From the NCBI GenBank assembly GCA_020637795.1, contig JACKJT010000003.1, forward strand, positions 434,001-498,000: DNA of 64,000 nucleotides, read 5' to 3'. The notes beneath the pieces were generated by a model. That model ran no database searches, was not told where the DNA came from, and saw only the letters and a list, made by a program, of their open reading frames with translations. Shown here piece after piece: positions 35,710 to 44,400 of this stretch. The DNA comes from Hoeflea sp. GTDB lineage: Bacteria; Pseudomonadota; Alphaproteobacteria; Rhizobiales; Rhizobiaceae. Each line of letters opens with the position of its first letter. The first letter of the stretch is position 1. The translations under genes were made by a program, and so were the position numbers.

Positions 35710-38698
35710 TCAGGCGCACTCCCTCTTTGTCGATGAAAACGGTATCGGTGACTTCAACTTCGATCGTCTTGTCAGGCATTGGCACGTAGAGCGTTTTGCC
35801 CATGAGCGCACGCCCGTCGACGACCACGCCCATGGCGATCGAGCGGCCGCAGTTTTCAGACCAGTAGGACGAAGTCACATGCCCGATCATCGTCATCGGC
35901 ACTGTCTGGTTCGGATCGGCAACGATCTGCGCGCCCTCTTCCAGGACAATGCCCGGATCCTTCGTCGCCAGGCCGACAAGCTGCTTGCGCCCGCTGGCGA
36001 CCAGATCCGGCCGCTTCATGCCGCGGATGCCGACAAAGTCCGGCTTCTTCTTCGCCACCGCCCAGTTCAACCCGGCGTCATCGGGCGTCACCGTTCCATC
36101 GGTGTCCTGACCGACGATGATGTAACCCTTTTCGGCGCGAAGCACGTGCATGGTCTCGGTGCCGTAGGCGCAGGCGCCCAGTGCCTCCGCCCGCTGCCAC
36201 AACGCTTGCCAGACTGCCTCGCCGTAGTCGGCCGACACGTTGACCTCGTAGCCGGCTTCACCGGTAAACGACATGCGGAACAGCCGGGTCGGCACGCCGC
36301 AGATCTTGCCCTCGCGCACGCTCATATGCGGCATCGCCTCATTTGAGAGATCGATGCCCTCCACCAGGGGTGCAACAATCTCGCGAGCTTTCGGCCCCTG
36401 CACAGCAATCACCGCCCATTGCTCGGTCGTCGAAGTGAGCCAAACCTTGAGATGCGGGAACTCGGTCTGGAGATAGTCTTCCATGTGATGCATGACCCGC
36501 GGCGCGCCGCCGGTCGTCGTGGTCACATGGAACCGGTCCTCGGCCATCCGCCCGACAACGCCGTCATCATAGATGAAACCGTCTTCGCGCAGCATGATGC
36601 CGTATTTGCAACGGCCCGGCTCCAGCTTGTCCCAGCTGTTGGTGTACATCAGATTGAGAAACTGCGCCGCATCGGGCCCCACAACCTCGATCTTGCCCAG
36701 CGTCGAGGCATCGAACATGCCCGCAACTTCGCGCACCGTGCGGCACTCCCGGTTGACCGCCTGATGCATGTCCTCGCCAGCGCGCGGATAGTACCAGGCG
36801 CGCTTCCACTGGCCGACATCCTCGAACACCGCGCCATGGGCCTCTTCCCAGCTATGCATCGGTGTCCGCCGCGTCGGATCGAACAGGTCTCCGCGCGAAT
36901 GATTGACGATCGCACCGAACGTCACCGGCGTATAGGGAGAGCGGAACGTGGTCAGTCCCACCTGGGGCAAGGGCTTGTCGAGCATTTCGGCGGCGATTGC
37001 CAGGCCGTGAATGTTGGATGTCTTGCCCTGATCCGTGGCCATCCCGTTGGTGGTGAAGCGTTTGACATGCTCGATCGAATGCATGCCTTCGCGCACGGCA
37101 AGACGGATATCCTTGGCGGTCACGTCGTTTTGGAAATCGACGAAGGCCTTGACCGTCGTATCTGCGCCGGCACCAGCGGCCGAGCCCATCATGCTTCCGG
37201 CCCAGGAAGTCTGCGTTTCCGCTTCAGGCGCGGCCCAGGCTTCCCCGGCCTGCGACCCAGCTGCGATTGCCGCCTCATGACCGGCCTTTGCAGCCGCGGC
37301 GATGGCGTCACCCAGATCGTCAACCCCGTTGCAGGCACCGACACTGACACAATCCTGGACATTGCGGCCCGGCAGGAAGCGCTGGCTTTCCTCGTCCCAG
37401 ACCACCTTGCCGCGCGATTGCGAATACATGTGCACCGAGGGCGTCCAGCCAGCAGACATGATCAGCGCATCGACCGGAATGTCCCGCGTCGAACCGCCCG
37501 ACGTCTTGCCGACCTTCATCGACTTGACGCGGAGTTTGCCCGAGGTGTCGAGCACGGCCTGACCGGCCAGAACCTCGATGCCGAGTTCCTTCGCCCGCGC
37601 CACCAGCGCCGGATCGGGATCGGGACGCACATCGACGATGGCCGGGATCGATACGCCCGCCTGCTTCAGGTCGAAAGCTGCCGACCAGGCCGAATCGCAG
37701 GCGGTGTAGACGCCGACCTTGGCGCCGACGGCGACTCCAAAATGATTGAGATAGGTCCGCGCCGCCGAGGCCAGCATGATGCCGGGCCGGTCGTTGTTGG
37801 CAAACACCATGTGCCGCTCGATCGCACCGGTGGCAATGACCACCTGCTTGGCCCGGACCTGCCACAGCCGCTCGCGCGGCAGCGACGGATCGGGATTGGC
37901 AAGGTGCTCGGTCACACGCTCGACCAGGCCGACATGGTTTTGCGCCTGATATCCGAATGCCGTGGTTCGTGTCAGCACCCGGACATTGTCCATGGCGCGA
38001 AGTTCTGCCGTCACCGCCTGAGCCCAGTCCCAGCCCGGCTGGCCGCCGACTATCGCATCGGTTTCGTGATGAAACGCGCCGCCGGTCTCCGGCTGCTCGT
38101 CGCACAGGATCACCTCTGCTCCGGCATGGGCTGCGGCAAGAGCTGCCGTCAGACCGGTGGCGCCGCCGCCGATCACCAGCACGTCGCAATGGGCGAAATG
38201 GTTGGCATAGTGGTCGGGATCCGGCTCGCTCGGAGCAACCCCGAGGCCGGCAGCCGCCCGGATCACCGGCTCGTAGATCTTCTTCCAGGCAGCCTTCGGC
38301 CACATGAATGTCTTGTAGTAGAACCCGGCCGCGAAGAACGGCGAGGCAAGGTTGTTCAGTCCACCGACATCGAAGGCGAGCGACGGCCAGCGGTTCTGCG
38401 ACCGGGTCTGCATGCCGTCATAGACTTCCTGCACGGTGGCCCGGATGTTCGGTGTCCGCCGCACCGCGTCCCGGCCGACATCCATCAGCGCATTGGGCTC
38501 TTCCGGTCCGGCTGACAGCATGCCGCGCGGCCGGTGGTATTTGAACGACCGCCCGGTCAGGTGGATGCCGTTGGCCAGCAACGCCGAAGCCAGCGTGTCG
38601 CCTTCCACAGCCGTCAGGATCTTGTTGTCGAATTTGAAACGCAAGGTCTTTGCCGGCGTCAGCCGGCCCTTGCCATTGATCCGGTTCGCGCCGCTCAT
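35702..38698 (-). CDS. soxA: Sarcosine oxidase subunit alpha
   Basis: This 998-residue large subunit of heterotetrameric sarcosine oxidase oxidises sarcosine to glycine with transfer of the methyl carbon to tetrahydrofolate. An N-terminal ferredoxin-like domain (residues about 20-110) precedes the NAD-binding Rossmann domain (VLVIGGGATGLTAALAAAHAG). Then comes a long dehydrogenase region, and a C-terminal GcvT-like folate domain from about residue 600 (PMHSWEEAHGAVFEDVGQW and LRAEKGYIIVGQDTDGT). Size and order agree with SoxA of rhizobia and Corynebacterium. It overlaps soxD and soxG at its ends. Confidence 0.95.
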   Translation of the reverse strand: MSGANRINGKGRLTPAKTLRFKFDNKILTAVEGDTLASALLANGIHLTGRSFKYHRPRGMLSAGPEEPNALMDVGRDAVRRTPNIRATVQEVYDGMQTRSQNRWPSLAFDVGGLNNLASPFFAAGFYYKTFMWPKAAWKKIYEPVIRAAAGLGVAPSEPDPDHYANHFAHCDVLVIGGGATGLTAALAAAHAGAEVILCDEQPETGGAFHHETDAIVGGQPGWDWAQAVTAELRAMDNVRVLTRTTAFGYQAQNHVGLVERVTEHLANPDPSLPRERLWQVRAKQVVIATGAIERHMVFANNDRPGIMLASAARTYLNHFGVAVGAKVGVYTACDSAWSAAFDLKQAGVSIPAIVDVRPDPDPALVARAKELGIEVLAGQAVLDTSGKLRVKSMKVGKTSGGSTRDIPVDALIMSAGWTPSVHMYSQSRGKVVWDEESQRFLPGRNVQDCVSVGACNGVDDLGDAIAAAAKAGHEAAIAAGSQAGEAWAAPEAETQTSWAGSMMGSAAGAGADTTVKAFVDFQNDVTAKDIRLAVREGMHSIEHVKRFTTNGMATDQGKTSNIHGLAIAAEMLDKPLPQVGLTTFRSPYTPVTFGAIVNHSRGDLFDPTRRTPMHSWEEAHGAVFEDVGQWKRAWYYPRAGEDMHQAVNRECRTVREVAGMFDASTLGKIEVVGPDAAQFLNLMYTNSWDKLEPGRCKYGIMLREDGFIYDDGVVGRMAEDRFHVTTTTGGAPRVMHHMEDYLQTEFPHLKVWLTSTTEQWAVIAVQGPKAREIVAPLVEGIDLSNEAMPHMSVREGKICGVPTRLFRMSFTGEAGYEVNVSADYGEAVWQALWQRAEALGACAYGTETMHVLRAEKGYIIVGQDTDGTVTPDDAGLNWAVAKKKPDFVGIRGMKRPDLVASGRKQLVGLATKDPGIVLEEGAQIVADPNQTVPMTMIGHVTSSYWSENCGRSIAMGVVVDGRALMGKTLYVPMPDKTIEVEVTDTVFIDKEGVRLNG

Positions 38699-39018
38699 TG
38701 TGCCGCTCCCTTGACGGTCAAGACACCGTCGTCTCCGCGCTCTACCTCAACCCGGGACTCTCCGGCCTTGTAGGTCGTGACAAACCGGTCGCTCACCGTA
38801 TCGCGCACCGCGTTGAAGAAGCGGGCGCAACCGTGAATGTGCCGCCACCGCTCATAGGTGACGCCCTTCGGGTTGGTGCGGATGAAGAAGAATTTCTCGA
38901 ACTCCTCGTCACTAATTCCGGCGATGTCTTTCGGCCGTTCGATATGCGCCTCGCCCGTGTTGCGGAATTCGAGCTCGGGCCTTTCTTCCTGGCAGTAGGG
39001 ACAATGGATCAGAAGCAT
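38695..39018 (-). CDS. soxD: Sarcosine oxidase subunit delta
   Basis: This 107-residue small subunit has the zinc-binding pattern: CPYC near the N-terminus (Cys6, Cys9) and a later HGCARFF. It also has the family segments EAHIERPKDI and FIRTNPKGVTYERWRH. It is structural in the tetramer. The four-base overlap with soxA (ATGA, 38695-38698) shows coupling. An intervening cupin gene separates it from soxB by 381 bases, which is not the usual direct soxB-soxD junction. Confidence 0.93.
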   Translation of the reverse strand: MLLIHCPYCQEERPELEFRNTGEAHIERPKDIAGISDEEFEKFFFIRTNPKGVTYERWRHIHGCARFFNAVRDTVSDRFVTTYKAGESRVEVERGDDGVLTVKGAAQ

Positions 39019-39032
39019 CGCTTGGTCCTTGG

Positions 39033-39389
39033 TCAGATCTTGGTTTTGATCACGGCGGTTTCAGGGTCGCCGGTATTGGGAGTGCCGGCAGGTTCTATGA
39101 TGACGAGATGGGTCTCCTCGTCGGCGCGCGGGCAATGCTCGACACCTTTCGGCACCACATACATCTCGCCCGGCTCCAGAATGACATCGCCATCCCGCAT
39201 CTGGATGGTCAGCCGCCCGGACAGCACCAGGAAGAAATCGTCGGTGTCGGGATGGGAGTGCCAGTTGAACTCGCCATTCACCTTGACCACCATCACGTCA
39301 TGGCCATTGAACCCGGCGACGATCTTGGGTGACCAAAGGTCGCTGAAGGTCGACAGCTTCTCGGCCAGATTGATGGGTTTTTCGCTCAT
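39033..39389 (-). CDS. Small cupin-domain protein inside the sarcosine oxidase operon
   Basis: This 118-residue protein is a single cupin barrel. The first cupin motif is GEFNWHSHPDTDDFFLVLSG (metal-type His, His, Glu/Asp pattern) and the second is EPGEMYVVPKGVEHCPR with a His. Such small cupins may bind a metal and a small metabolite; this sequence resembles the mannose-6-phosphate-isomerase-like cupins in annotation, without proof of activity. It sits between soxB (10-base gap) and soxD (14-base gap) on the same strand and is therefore co-transcribed. A role linked to sarcosine, folate or formaldehyde handling is an inference from position only. Confidence 0.88.
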   Translation of the reverse strand: MSEKPINLAEKLSTFSDLWSPKIVAGFNGHDVMVVKVNGEFNWHSHPDTDDFFLVLSGRLTIQMRDGDVILEPGEMYVVPKGVEHCPRADEETHLVIIEPAGTPNTGDPETAVIKTKI

Positions 39390-39399
39390 CGCCCCCGCC

Positions 39400-40653
39400 T
39401 CAATGCGCCACGGCCGCAGCCGCAGCTTCGTCGATCAGGCGTCCGGTCCGGAAACGCTCCAGATTGAAGGGGGCATTGATCTTGTGCGGCTCGTCGCGCG
39501 CGATCGTATGCGCGAAGACATTGGCCGAGCCCGGCGTCGCCTTGAAGCCGCCGGTGCCCCAGCCGCAATTCACGTACAGCCCCTTCACCGGGGTTTTCGA
39601 GAGAATCGGCGACCGGTCCGGCGTCACATCGACGATGCCGCCCCAGGAGCGCAGCATTTTCATCCGGGTGAACATCGGGAACATTTCACAGATGGCATCG
39701 AGCGTGTGGCTGAGAATGTGCAAGCCGCCAGTCTGCGAATAGGATGTGTACTGGTCGGTCCCGGCCCCGATCACCAGCTCGCCCTTGTCCGACTGCGAGA
39801 TGTAGGCATGCACCGTGTTGGACATCACCACGCAAGGGAAAACCGGCTTGACCGGCTCGGACACCAGCGCCTGCAGCGGGTAGCTCTCGAGCGGCATGCG
39901 CACGCCCGCCATTTCCATGATCACCGACGTGTGGCCCGCAGCCACGACACCGACTTTCTTCGCGCCGATGAAACCGCGGCTCGTATCGACGCCGGAGACA
40001 GACCCGTCGGCAGCGCGGCGGACGCCTGTCACTTCGCAGTTCTGGATGATGTGAACGCCCATGTCGGCCGCGGCCCGCGCATAGCCCCAGGCCACGGCAT
40101 CGTGGCGGGCGGTGCCGCCCCGCCGCTGCAACGCCGCACCGACCACCGGATAGCGTGCCGATTGGTTGATATTGAGCGGCGGGCAATATTCCTTGGCCTC
40201 TTCCGGCGTCAGCCATTCATTGTCGATGCCATTGAGCCGGTTGGCGTGGATATGCCGCTTGAACACCTGCGTGTCGTGAACATTGTGCGCCAGCATCATC
40301 ACGCCGCGCGCCGAATACATCACGTTGTAGTTGAGGTCCTGCGACAGCCCGTCCCACAGCTTGAGCGCATGGTCATAAAGCCCGGCGCTCTCGTCATAGA
40401 GATAGTTGGAACGGATGATGGTGGTGTTGCGTCCGGTGTTTCCGCCGCCAAGCCAGCCCTTTTCGATCACGGCGATGTTGGTGATGCCGTGTTCCTTGGC
40501 CAGATAATAGGCGGTCCCCAGACCATGTCCGCCGGCGCCGACGATGATCACGTCATAGTCTTTTCGCGGCTCGGGCGAGGTCCATTGCGCAGGCCAGCCC
40601 TTGTGGCCACGCATTGCCTCGCGGGCAACGGCAAAAGCGGAATACTTGCGCAT
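39400..40653 (-). CDS. soxB: Sarcosine oxidase subunit beta
   Basis: This 417-residue FAD subunit carries the sarcosine-oxidising active site. The DAO-type dinucleotide motif DVIIVGAGGHGLGTAYYLA lies near residue 33. The C-terminal CGWGTGGFKATPGSANVFA and the TPDRSPIL segment are diagnostic, and FMN is bound at the interface with alpha. I chose the ATG at 40653 (MRKYSAFAVAREAMRG) because it gives the family N-terminus and length; an ATG at 40689 would add 12 unneeded residues. It is the first gene of the operon soxB-cupin-soxD-soxA-soxG. Confidence 0.94.
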   Translation of the reverse strand: MRKYSAFAVAREAMRGHKGWPAQWTSPEPRKDYDVIIVGAGGHGLGTAYYLAKEHGITNIAVIEKGWLGGGNTGRNTTIIRSNYLYDESAGLYDHALKLWDGLSQDLNYNVMYSARGVMMLAHNVHDTQVFKRHIHANRLNGIDNEWLTPEEAKEYCPPLNINQSARYPVVGAALQRRGGTARHDAVAWGYARAAADMGVHIIQNCEVTGVRRAADGSVSGVDTSRGFIGAKKVGVVAAGHTSVIMEMAGVRMPLESYPLQALVSEPVKPVFPCVVMSNTVHAYISQSDKGELVIGAGTDQYTSYSQTGGLHILSHTLDAICEMFPMFTRMKMLRSWGGIVDVTPDRSPILSKTPVKGLYVNCGWGTGGFKATPGSANVFAHTIARDEPHKINAPFNLERFRTGRLIDEAAAAAVAH

Positions 40654-40696
40654 AGCTGTCTGGCTCCAAACGGGTTCGATATGCTTCATCCCAGCA

Positions 40697-40776
40697 AGAG
40701 CAAATTCAATTGCTCTGCATCGGCTCTTTTGCGACTTCCGGACGGCCCTTGATGTCGCAGTGCGTTTTGTCGCACT
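40697..40776 (-). promoter_or_regulatory. Candidate operator region upstream of soxB
   Basis: Two perfect palindromes lie 44-123 bases before the soxB ATG: AGAGCAA-N6-TTGCTCT (40697-40716) and AGTGCG-N6-CGCACT (40759-40776). TGTCGCA also occurs twice as a direct repeat (40753-40759 and 40768-40774), 15 bases apart. These could bind a regulator of sarcosine or betaine catabolism, often AraC/GlxA or LysR type in this group. I see nothing else clear between here and rpsU. Confidence 0.45.
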
Positions 40777-40989
40777 TGGATATGCGGGCTAGGCCCCGGA
40801 AATCGGCATGATCTGCAAGGCGCAGGAAAAATACGCCGGCACCTGCATTGTCAAGTTGCCGGGGACTGGACTTGAGGCTTCGAAACTGTTATTTGCCACC
40901 TCAATCGTAACGCCCTCGGCCGAACGAACGGAATTTTTGTTTGCCAGGGTTGCTTCAGCCAACCGAAAACTCGAAGGAACGGGATCAAC

Positions 40990-41226
40990 GTGCAGGTACT
41001 TGTCCGCGATAACAATGTCGATCAGGCGCTCCGCGCTCTCAAGAAGAAAATGCAGCGTGAAGGCATTTTCCGCGAAATGAAGATGCGTGATTTTTACGAG
41101 AAGCCGTCGCAGAAGCGGGCTCGCGAGAAGGCAGAAGCCGTTCGCCGCGTCCGCAAGCTGGCCCGCAAGCGGGCCCAGCGCGAGGGTCTTATCGGTGGTG
41201 GCCGCCCGGCGGCGCCTGCTCGCTGA
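40990..41226 (+). CDS. rpsU: 30S ribosomal protein S21
   Basis: This 78-residue basic ribosomal protein has the S21 signature VLVRDNNVDQALRALKKKMQREGIF at the start and a Lys/Arg-rich helix (KPSQKRAREKAEAVRRVRKLARKRAQREG). Alphaproteobacterial S21 carries a similar short C-terminal tail. The start is GTG at 40990, with AAGGAACGGGA upstream. It joins the small subunit near the 3' end of 16S rRNA and helps initiation. A perfect palindromic terminator follows. Confidence 0.96.
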   Translation: MQVLVRDNNVDQALRALKKKMQREGIFREMKMRDFYEKPSQKRAREKAEAVRRVRKLARKRAQREGLIGGGRPAAPAR

Positions 41227-41266
41227 TCCAGCCGTTTTTTCGCCCTTTTAGGGTTGCATGAATGAG

Positions 41267-41298
41267 AGGCGGAGACGAATATTCGTCTCCGCCTTTTT
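41267..41298 (+). terminator. Strong Rho-independent terminator after rpsU
   Basis: A perfect 14-bp inverted repeat without spacer (AGGCGGAGACGAAT and its complement, 41267-41294) is followed by TTTTT. It ends 50 bases before the next start codon. Confidence 0.88.
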
Positions 41299-41347
41299 CA
41301 GTGTGGTGGACCGGGATACTCCCGGAAAAGCAGGTGGGGCACAAGCG

Positions 41348-42202
41348 ATGCGGTTGATTGCAGCAATTGAGACAAACGAGCGGCACACAAAAAGTGCGCG
41401 TTTCTTGTTGCTGGCTGCGGTATCGGCTTTGAGCATTTCGCTTGCCGGGTGCAACACCACCACACCGGTTGACACCATCTCCATCGACCGCACCCAGGGT
41501 ACCGAGGAAAACATTGCCTCGCTGACCGATGTTATCCGGCGCAATCCCAGTGACCCGGAAGGCTACAATGTGCGCGGATCGGCCTATGGCAGATCCGGCA
41601 AGTACCGCGATGCCCTGGATGATTTCAATCGCGCCATCCAGCTCAACCCGTCTTTCTATCAGGCCTACGCCAACCGTGCCCTGATCCACCGGTCGATGGG
41701 CAATCTGGTCGAAGCCGCGAATGACTACAATCGGGCGCTGAAGATCAATCCGCGCTACGACGTGGCCTACATCGGCCGCGGCAATCTCTACCGCCAGGCT
41801 GGCAGGACGAACGAGGCGATGACCGATTTCAATCGCGCCATCAGCCTTCAGACAACCGATCCGCGCGCCTACCACAATCGCGGCCTGATCAAACAGCTGA
41901 ACGGCCAGCATCCTCAGGCAATCGAAGATTTCTCGGCCGCCATTTCGCTGGCACCGAATTCGCCCGAACCCTACAATGGCCGGGGCATTTCCTACGTGGC
42001 GCTGAATGACGACGACAACGCTTTCGCCGACTTCAACCGCGCCATTGAACTCAACCAGCGGGTCGCGGAATCCTGGGCCAACCAGGCACTGATCTATGAG
42101 CGCCGCGGCGACAAGGCGCGTGCCGCCAAGTCCTATGCGCGGGCCGCTCAGCTTGATCCGAAGTATCGCCCCGCAATCGACGGCCTGGCCCGCGTCCGCT
42201 GA
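41348..42202 (+). CDS. TPR-repeat lipoprotein (NlpI-like)
   Basis: This 284-residue lipoprotein has a signal peptide with lipobox LAGC (lipid-modified Cys near residue 36). At least five tetratricopeptide repeats follow, recognisable from the recurrent ALDDFNRAIQLNPSF, AANDYNRALKINPRY, AMTDFNRAISLQT, AIEDFSAAISLAPNS and AFADFNRAIELNQ segments. TPR lipoproteins such as NlpI scaffold peptidoglycan hydrolases and proteases at the outer membrane; the partners here are unknown. The ATG at 41348 starts the signal peptide. Extending upstream would read through the rpsU terminator hairpin, which is unlikely. Confidence 0.87.
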   Translation: MRLIAAIETNERHTKSARFLLLAAVSALSISLAGCNTTTPVDTISIDRTQGTEENIASLTDVIRRNPSDPEGYNVRGSAYGRSGKYRDALDDFNRAIQLNPSFYQAYANRALIHRSMGNLVEAANDYNRALKINPRYDVAYIGRGNLYRQAGRTNEAMTDFNRAISLQTTDPRAYHNRGLIKQLNGQHPQAIEDFSAAISLAPNSPEPYNGRGISYVALNDDDNAFADFNRAIELNQRVAESWANQALIYERRGDKARAAKSYARAAQLDPKYRPAIDGLARVR

Positions 42203-42354
42203 TTTGTCTGCGCTGCGGCCTTTGCCCGCGCGGCTTTGCAGCTCTTCTTGAAATGGTTCCCGGTTGCCCTTGCTCCGACCCGCCCGGTTGAGACAACGCC
42301 TGTTGTCCCCGGCAGACCGCGGCGTTCAACCTTGTCCACCGGACTCCTCCGGCG

Positions 42355-42373
42355 CGGAACAATTGCTGTTCCG
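42355..42373 (+). promoter_or_regulatory. Short inverted repeat before the DUF992 gene
   Basis: CGGAACA-ATTGC-TGTTCCG forms a 7-bp stem with a 5-base loop, 44 bases before the ATG. It could be an operator or a leader hairpin. No T run follows. Confidence 0.35.
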
Positions 42374-42417
42374 GCACGTTGTCATGGCGAACCAACGAAC
42401 AGGAAAGTGAATTCATC

Positions 42418-42918
42418 ATGATCGGCAAGACAACAATTTCAGCTGCAGCCGCAGTTATCGCAACTGTCGCCTTTGGCGCCGCAACTGTGCCGTCCAAGGC
42501 CGACAGCGTGGAGCTGGGCTTGCTCGAGTGCGTTGTCGAAGGCGGCAGCGGATTCATCTTCGGCTCCTCCAAGGATCTGTCGTGCGAATACACTCCGGCA
42601 AACGACAGTGCCGCCAAGGAAGCCTACTTCGGTGCCATCAACAAGTTCGGCGTCGACATTGGCGTGACCGGCACAACGGTGATCGAATGGGTCGTCCTCG
42701 CCCCGACCACGGATTATGAGTATCGGGCCGGATCGCTCGCCGGCGACTATCGCGGCGTCTCCGCCGAAGCGACGGCAGCGGCAGGCGCTGGTGTCAACAT
42801 TCTGGTTGGCGGATCCGACGACACGATTTCGCTTCAGCCGGTCAGTGTCCAGGCTCAGGAAGGCGTCAACGTCGCCTTTGGCATTGCCGAACTTCAGCTG
42901 CGCTCGACCGCCAACTAA
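42418..42918 (+). CDS. DUF992 exported protein
   Basis: This 166-residue protein has a Sec signal (hydrophobic AAAAVIATVAFGAATVPS, cleavage near SKA-DS). It then has the DUF992 domain: LGLLECVVEGGSGFIFGSSKDLSCEY, VTGTTVIEWVVLAP, LAGDYRGVSAEATAAAG and a closing LQPVSVQAQEGVNVAFGIAELQL. DUF992 proteins are common in rhizobia and relatives, and their function is not known to me. The two Cys near the start of the mature protein probably form a disulfide. It stands alone with its own leader hairpin and a strong terminator, suggesting separate expression. Confidence 0.88.
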   Translation: MIGKTTISAAAAVIATVAFGAATVPSKADSVELGLLECVVEGGSGFIFGSSKDLSCEYTPANDSAAKEAYFGAINKFGVDIGVTGTTVIEWVVLAPTTDYEYRAGSLAGDYRGVSAEATAAAGAGVNILVGGSDDTISLQPVSVQAQEGVNVAFGIAELQLRSTAN

Positions 42919-42943
42919 TCGGCTACTTCATAAGAGACAAAAA

Positions 42944-42968
42944 AAGGCCCGGGTATCGCCCGGGCCTT
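42944..42968 (+). terminator. Terminator shared by DUF992 gene and pntB
   Basis: The stem AAGGCCCGGG/CCCGGGCCTT (42944-42953 with 42959-42968) has a 5-base loop. An A run precedes it and a short T-rich stretch follows, so it can act on both converging transcripts. Confidence 0.8.
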
Positions 42969-42992
42969 CTTGCGTCGTCTCAGACGATCAGG

Positions 42993-44390
42993 TCAATGCT
43001 CCATGGCCTTGACGATATCGTCCGTCATTTTCTTGGCATCGCCGAGCAGCATCATTGTGCTGTCCTTGTAGAAAAGCGTGTTGTCGATACCGGCATAACC
43101 CGATCCGAGCGAGCGCTTCACGAACAGGCAGGTGCGGGCCTTGTCGACATCGAGGATCGGCATCCCGTAGATCGGCGAGGACTTGTCGTCGCGGGCCGAA
43201 GGGTTGGTGACGTCATTGGCGCCGATGACATAGGCAACATCGGCCTGCGCGAATTCCGAGTTGATATCCTCAAGCTCGAAGACCTCGTCATAAGGCACAT
43301 TGGCTTCTGCCAGCAGAACGTTCATGTGACCGGGCATGCGGCCGGCCACCGGGTGAATGGCGTATTTGACCTCGACACCCTGTTCCTTGAGCTTGTCGGC
43401 GAGTTCGCGCACGGCGTGCTGCGCCTGGGCCACAGCCATGCCGTATCCGGGCACGATGATGACCTTGGATGCATTCGACATCAGGAAGGCCGCATCATCG
43501 GCCGAACCGAGCTTCACGCTGCGGTCGATATCGTCACCGCCCGCGGCCGCTGTTTCACCGCCAAAGCCGCCCAGAATGACCGAGATGAAGGAGCGGTTCA
43601 TGCCCTTGCACATGATGTAGGACAGAATGGCGCCCGACGAGCCAACCAGTGCACCGGTGATGATCAGCGCGAGGTTGCCAAGCGTGAAGCCGATACCCGC
43701 TGCTGCCCAGCCAGAATAGGAATTGAGCATCGACACCACGACCGGCATGTCGGCGCCGCCGATCGGAACGATCAGCAGAACCCCCAACACCAGCGACAGG
43801 GCAACGATCAGCCAGAACACCGTGTAGCTTTCAGAAGCAACCAGCACGCCGATCAGGACGACAATGCCAATCAGCAAGGCGGCATTGATCACATGGCGCA
43901 TCGGCAGCATGATCGGTTTGCCCGACATCCGGCCGTCAAGCTTCAGGAACGCGATGATCGAACCGGTGAAGGTAATCGCGCCAATGGCAACGCCCAGCGA
44001 CATTTCAATCAGCGCCTGCGCATGGATCTCGCCGACTTCGCCGATTCCGAATGCGTGTGGCGAATAAAGAGCTGCGGCCGCCACGAGAACAGCAGCGAGG
44101 CCAACCAGGCTGTGAAACCCGGCAACCAGCTGCGGCATCGAGGTCATGGCGATCTTGCGCGCTATGTAGGCGCCCGCACCGCCGCCGATGACAAGGCCTG
44201 CCAAGATCATCCCCAGCCCGCCAGCCGAAGGCTTGGCCAGCAGCAGCGTCGTCACAATGGCGATTGCCATACCGGCCATGCCGTAAGCATTGCCCTGCCG
44301 GCTTGTGGTCGGGTGTGACAGGCCCCTGAGAGCCATGATGAACAGAACGCCCGAAACGAGGTAGGCGAATGCGGCAAAATTCTCTGACAT
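42993..44390 (-). CDS. pntB: NAD(P) transhydrogenase subunit beta
   Basis: This 465-residue membrane subunit of proton-translocating transhydrogenase passes hydride between NADH and NADP using the proton gradient and is a main NADPH source. About eight or nine membrane helices fill the first 260 residues, including the GSIIAFLKLDG helix region. The C-terminal NADP-binding domain III follows (VIIVPGYGMAVAQAQHAV, HPVAGRMPGHMNVLLAEANVPYD and VIGANDVTNP). I chose the ATG at 44390; the upstream extension runs into pntAB and has no homology. Confidence 0.95.
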   Translation of the reverse strand: MSENFAAFAYLVSGVLFIMALRGLSHPTTSRQGNAYGMAGMAIAIVTTLLLAKPSAGGLGMILAGLVIGGGAGAYIARKIAMTSMPQLVAGFHSLVGLAAVLVAAAALYSPHAFGIGEVGEIHAQALIEMSLGVAIGAITFTGSIIAFLKLDGRMSGKPIMLPMRHVINAALLIGIVVLIGVLVASESYTVFWLIVALSLVLGVLLIVPIGGADMPVVVSMLNSYSGWAAAGIGFTLGNLALIITGALVGSSGAILSYIMCKGMNRSFISVILGGFGGETAAAGGDDIDRSVKLGSADDAAFLMSNASKVIIVPGYGMAVAQAQHAVRELADKLKEQGVEVKYAIHPVAGRMPGHMNVLLAEANVPYDEVFELEDINSEFAQADVAYVIGANDVTNPSARDDKSSPIYGMPILDVDKARTCLFVKRSLGSGYAGIDNTLFYKDSTMMLLGDAKKMTDDIVKAMEH

Positions 44391-44400
44391 CAGCCGGCCC

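Noticed and set aside
38698..40752. 684-codon plus-strand frame opposite the sox operon
   Set aside because: It is antisense to soxD, the cupin and soxB, which all have clear family matches; the translated product shows no domain.
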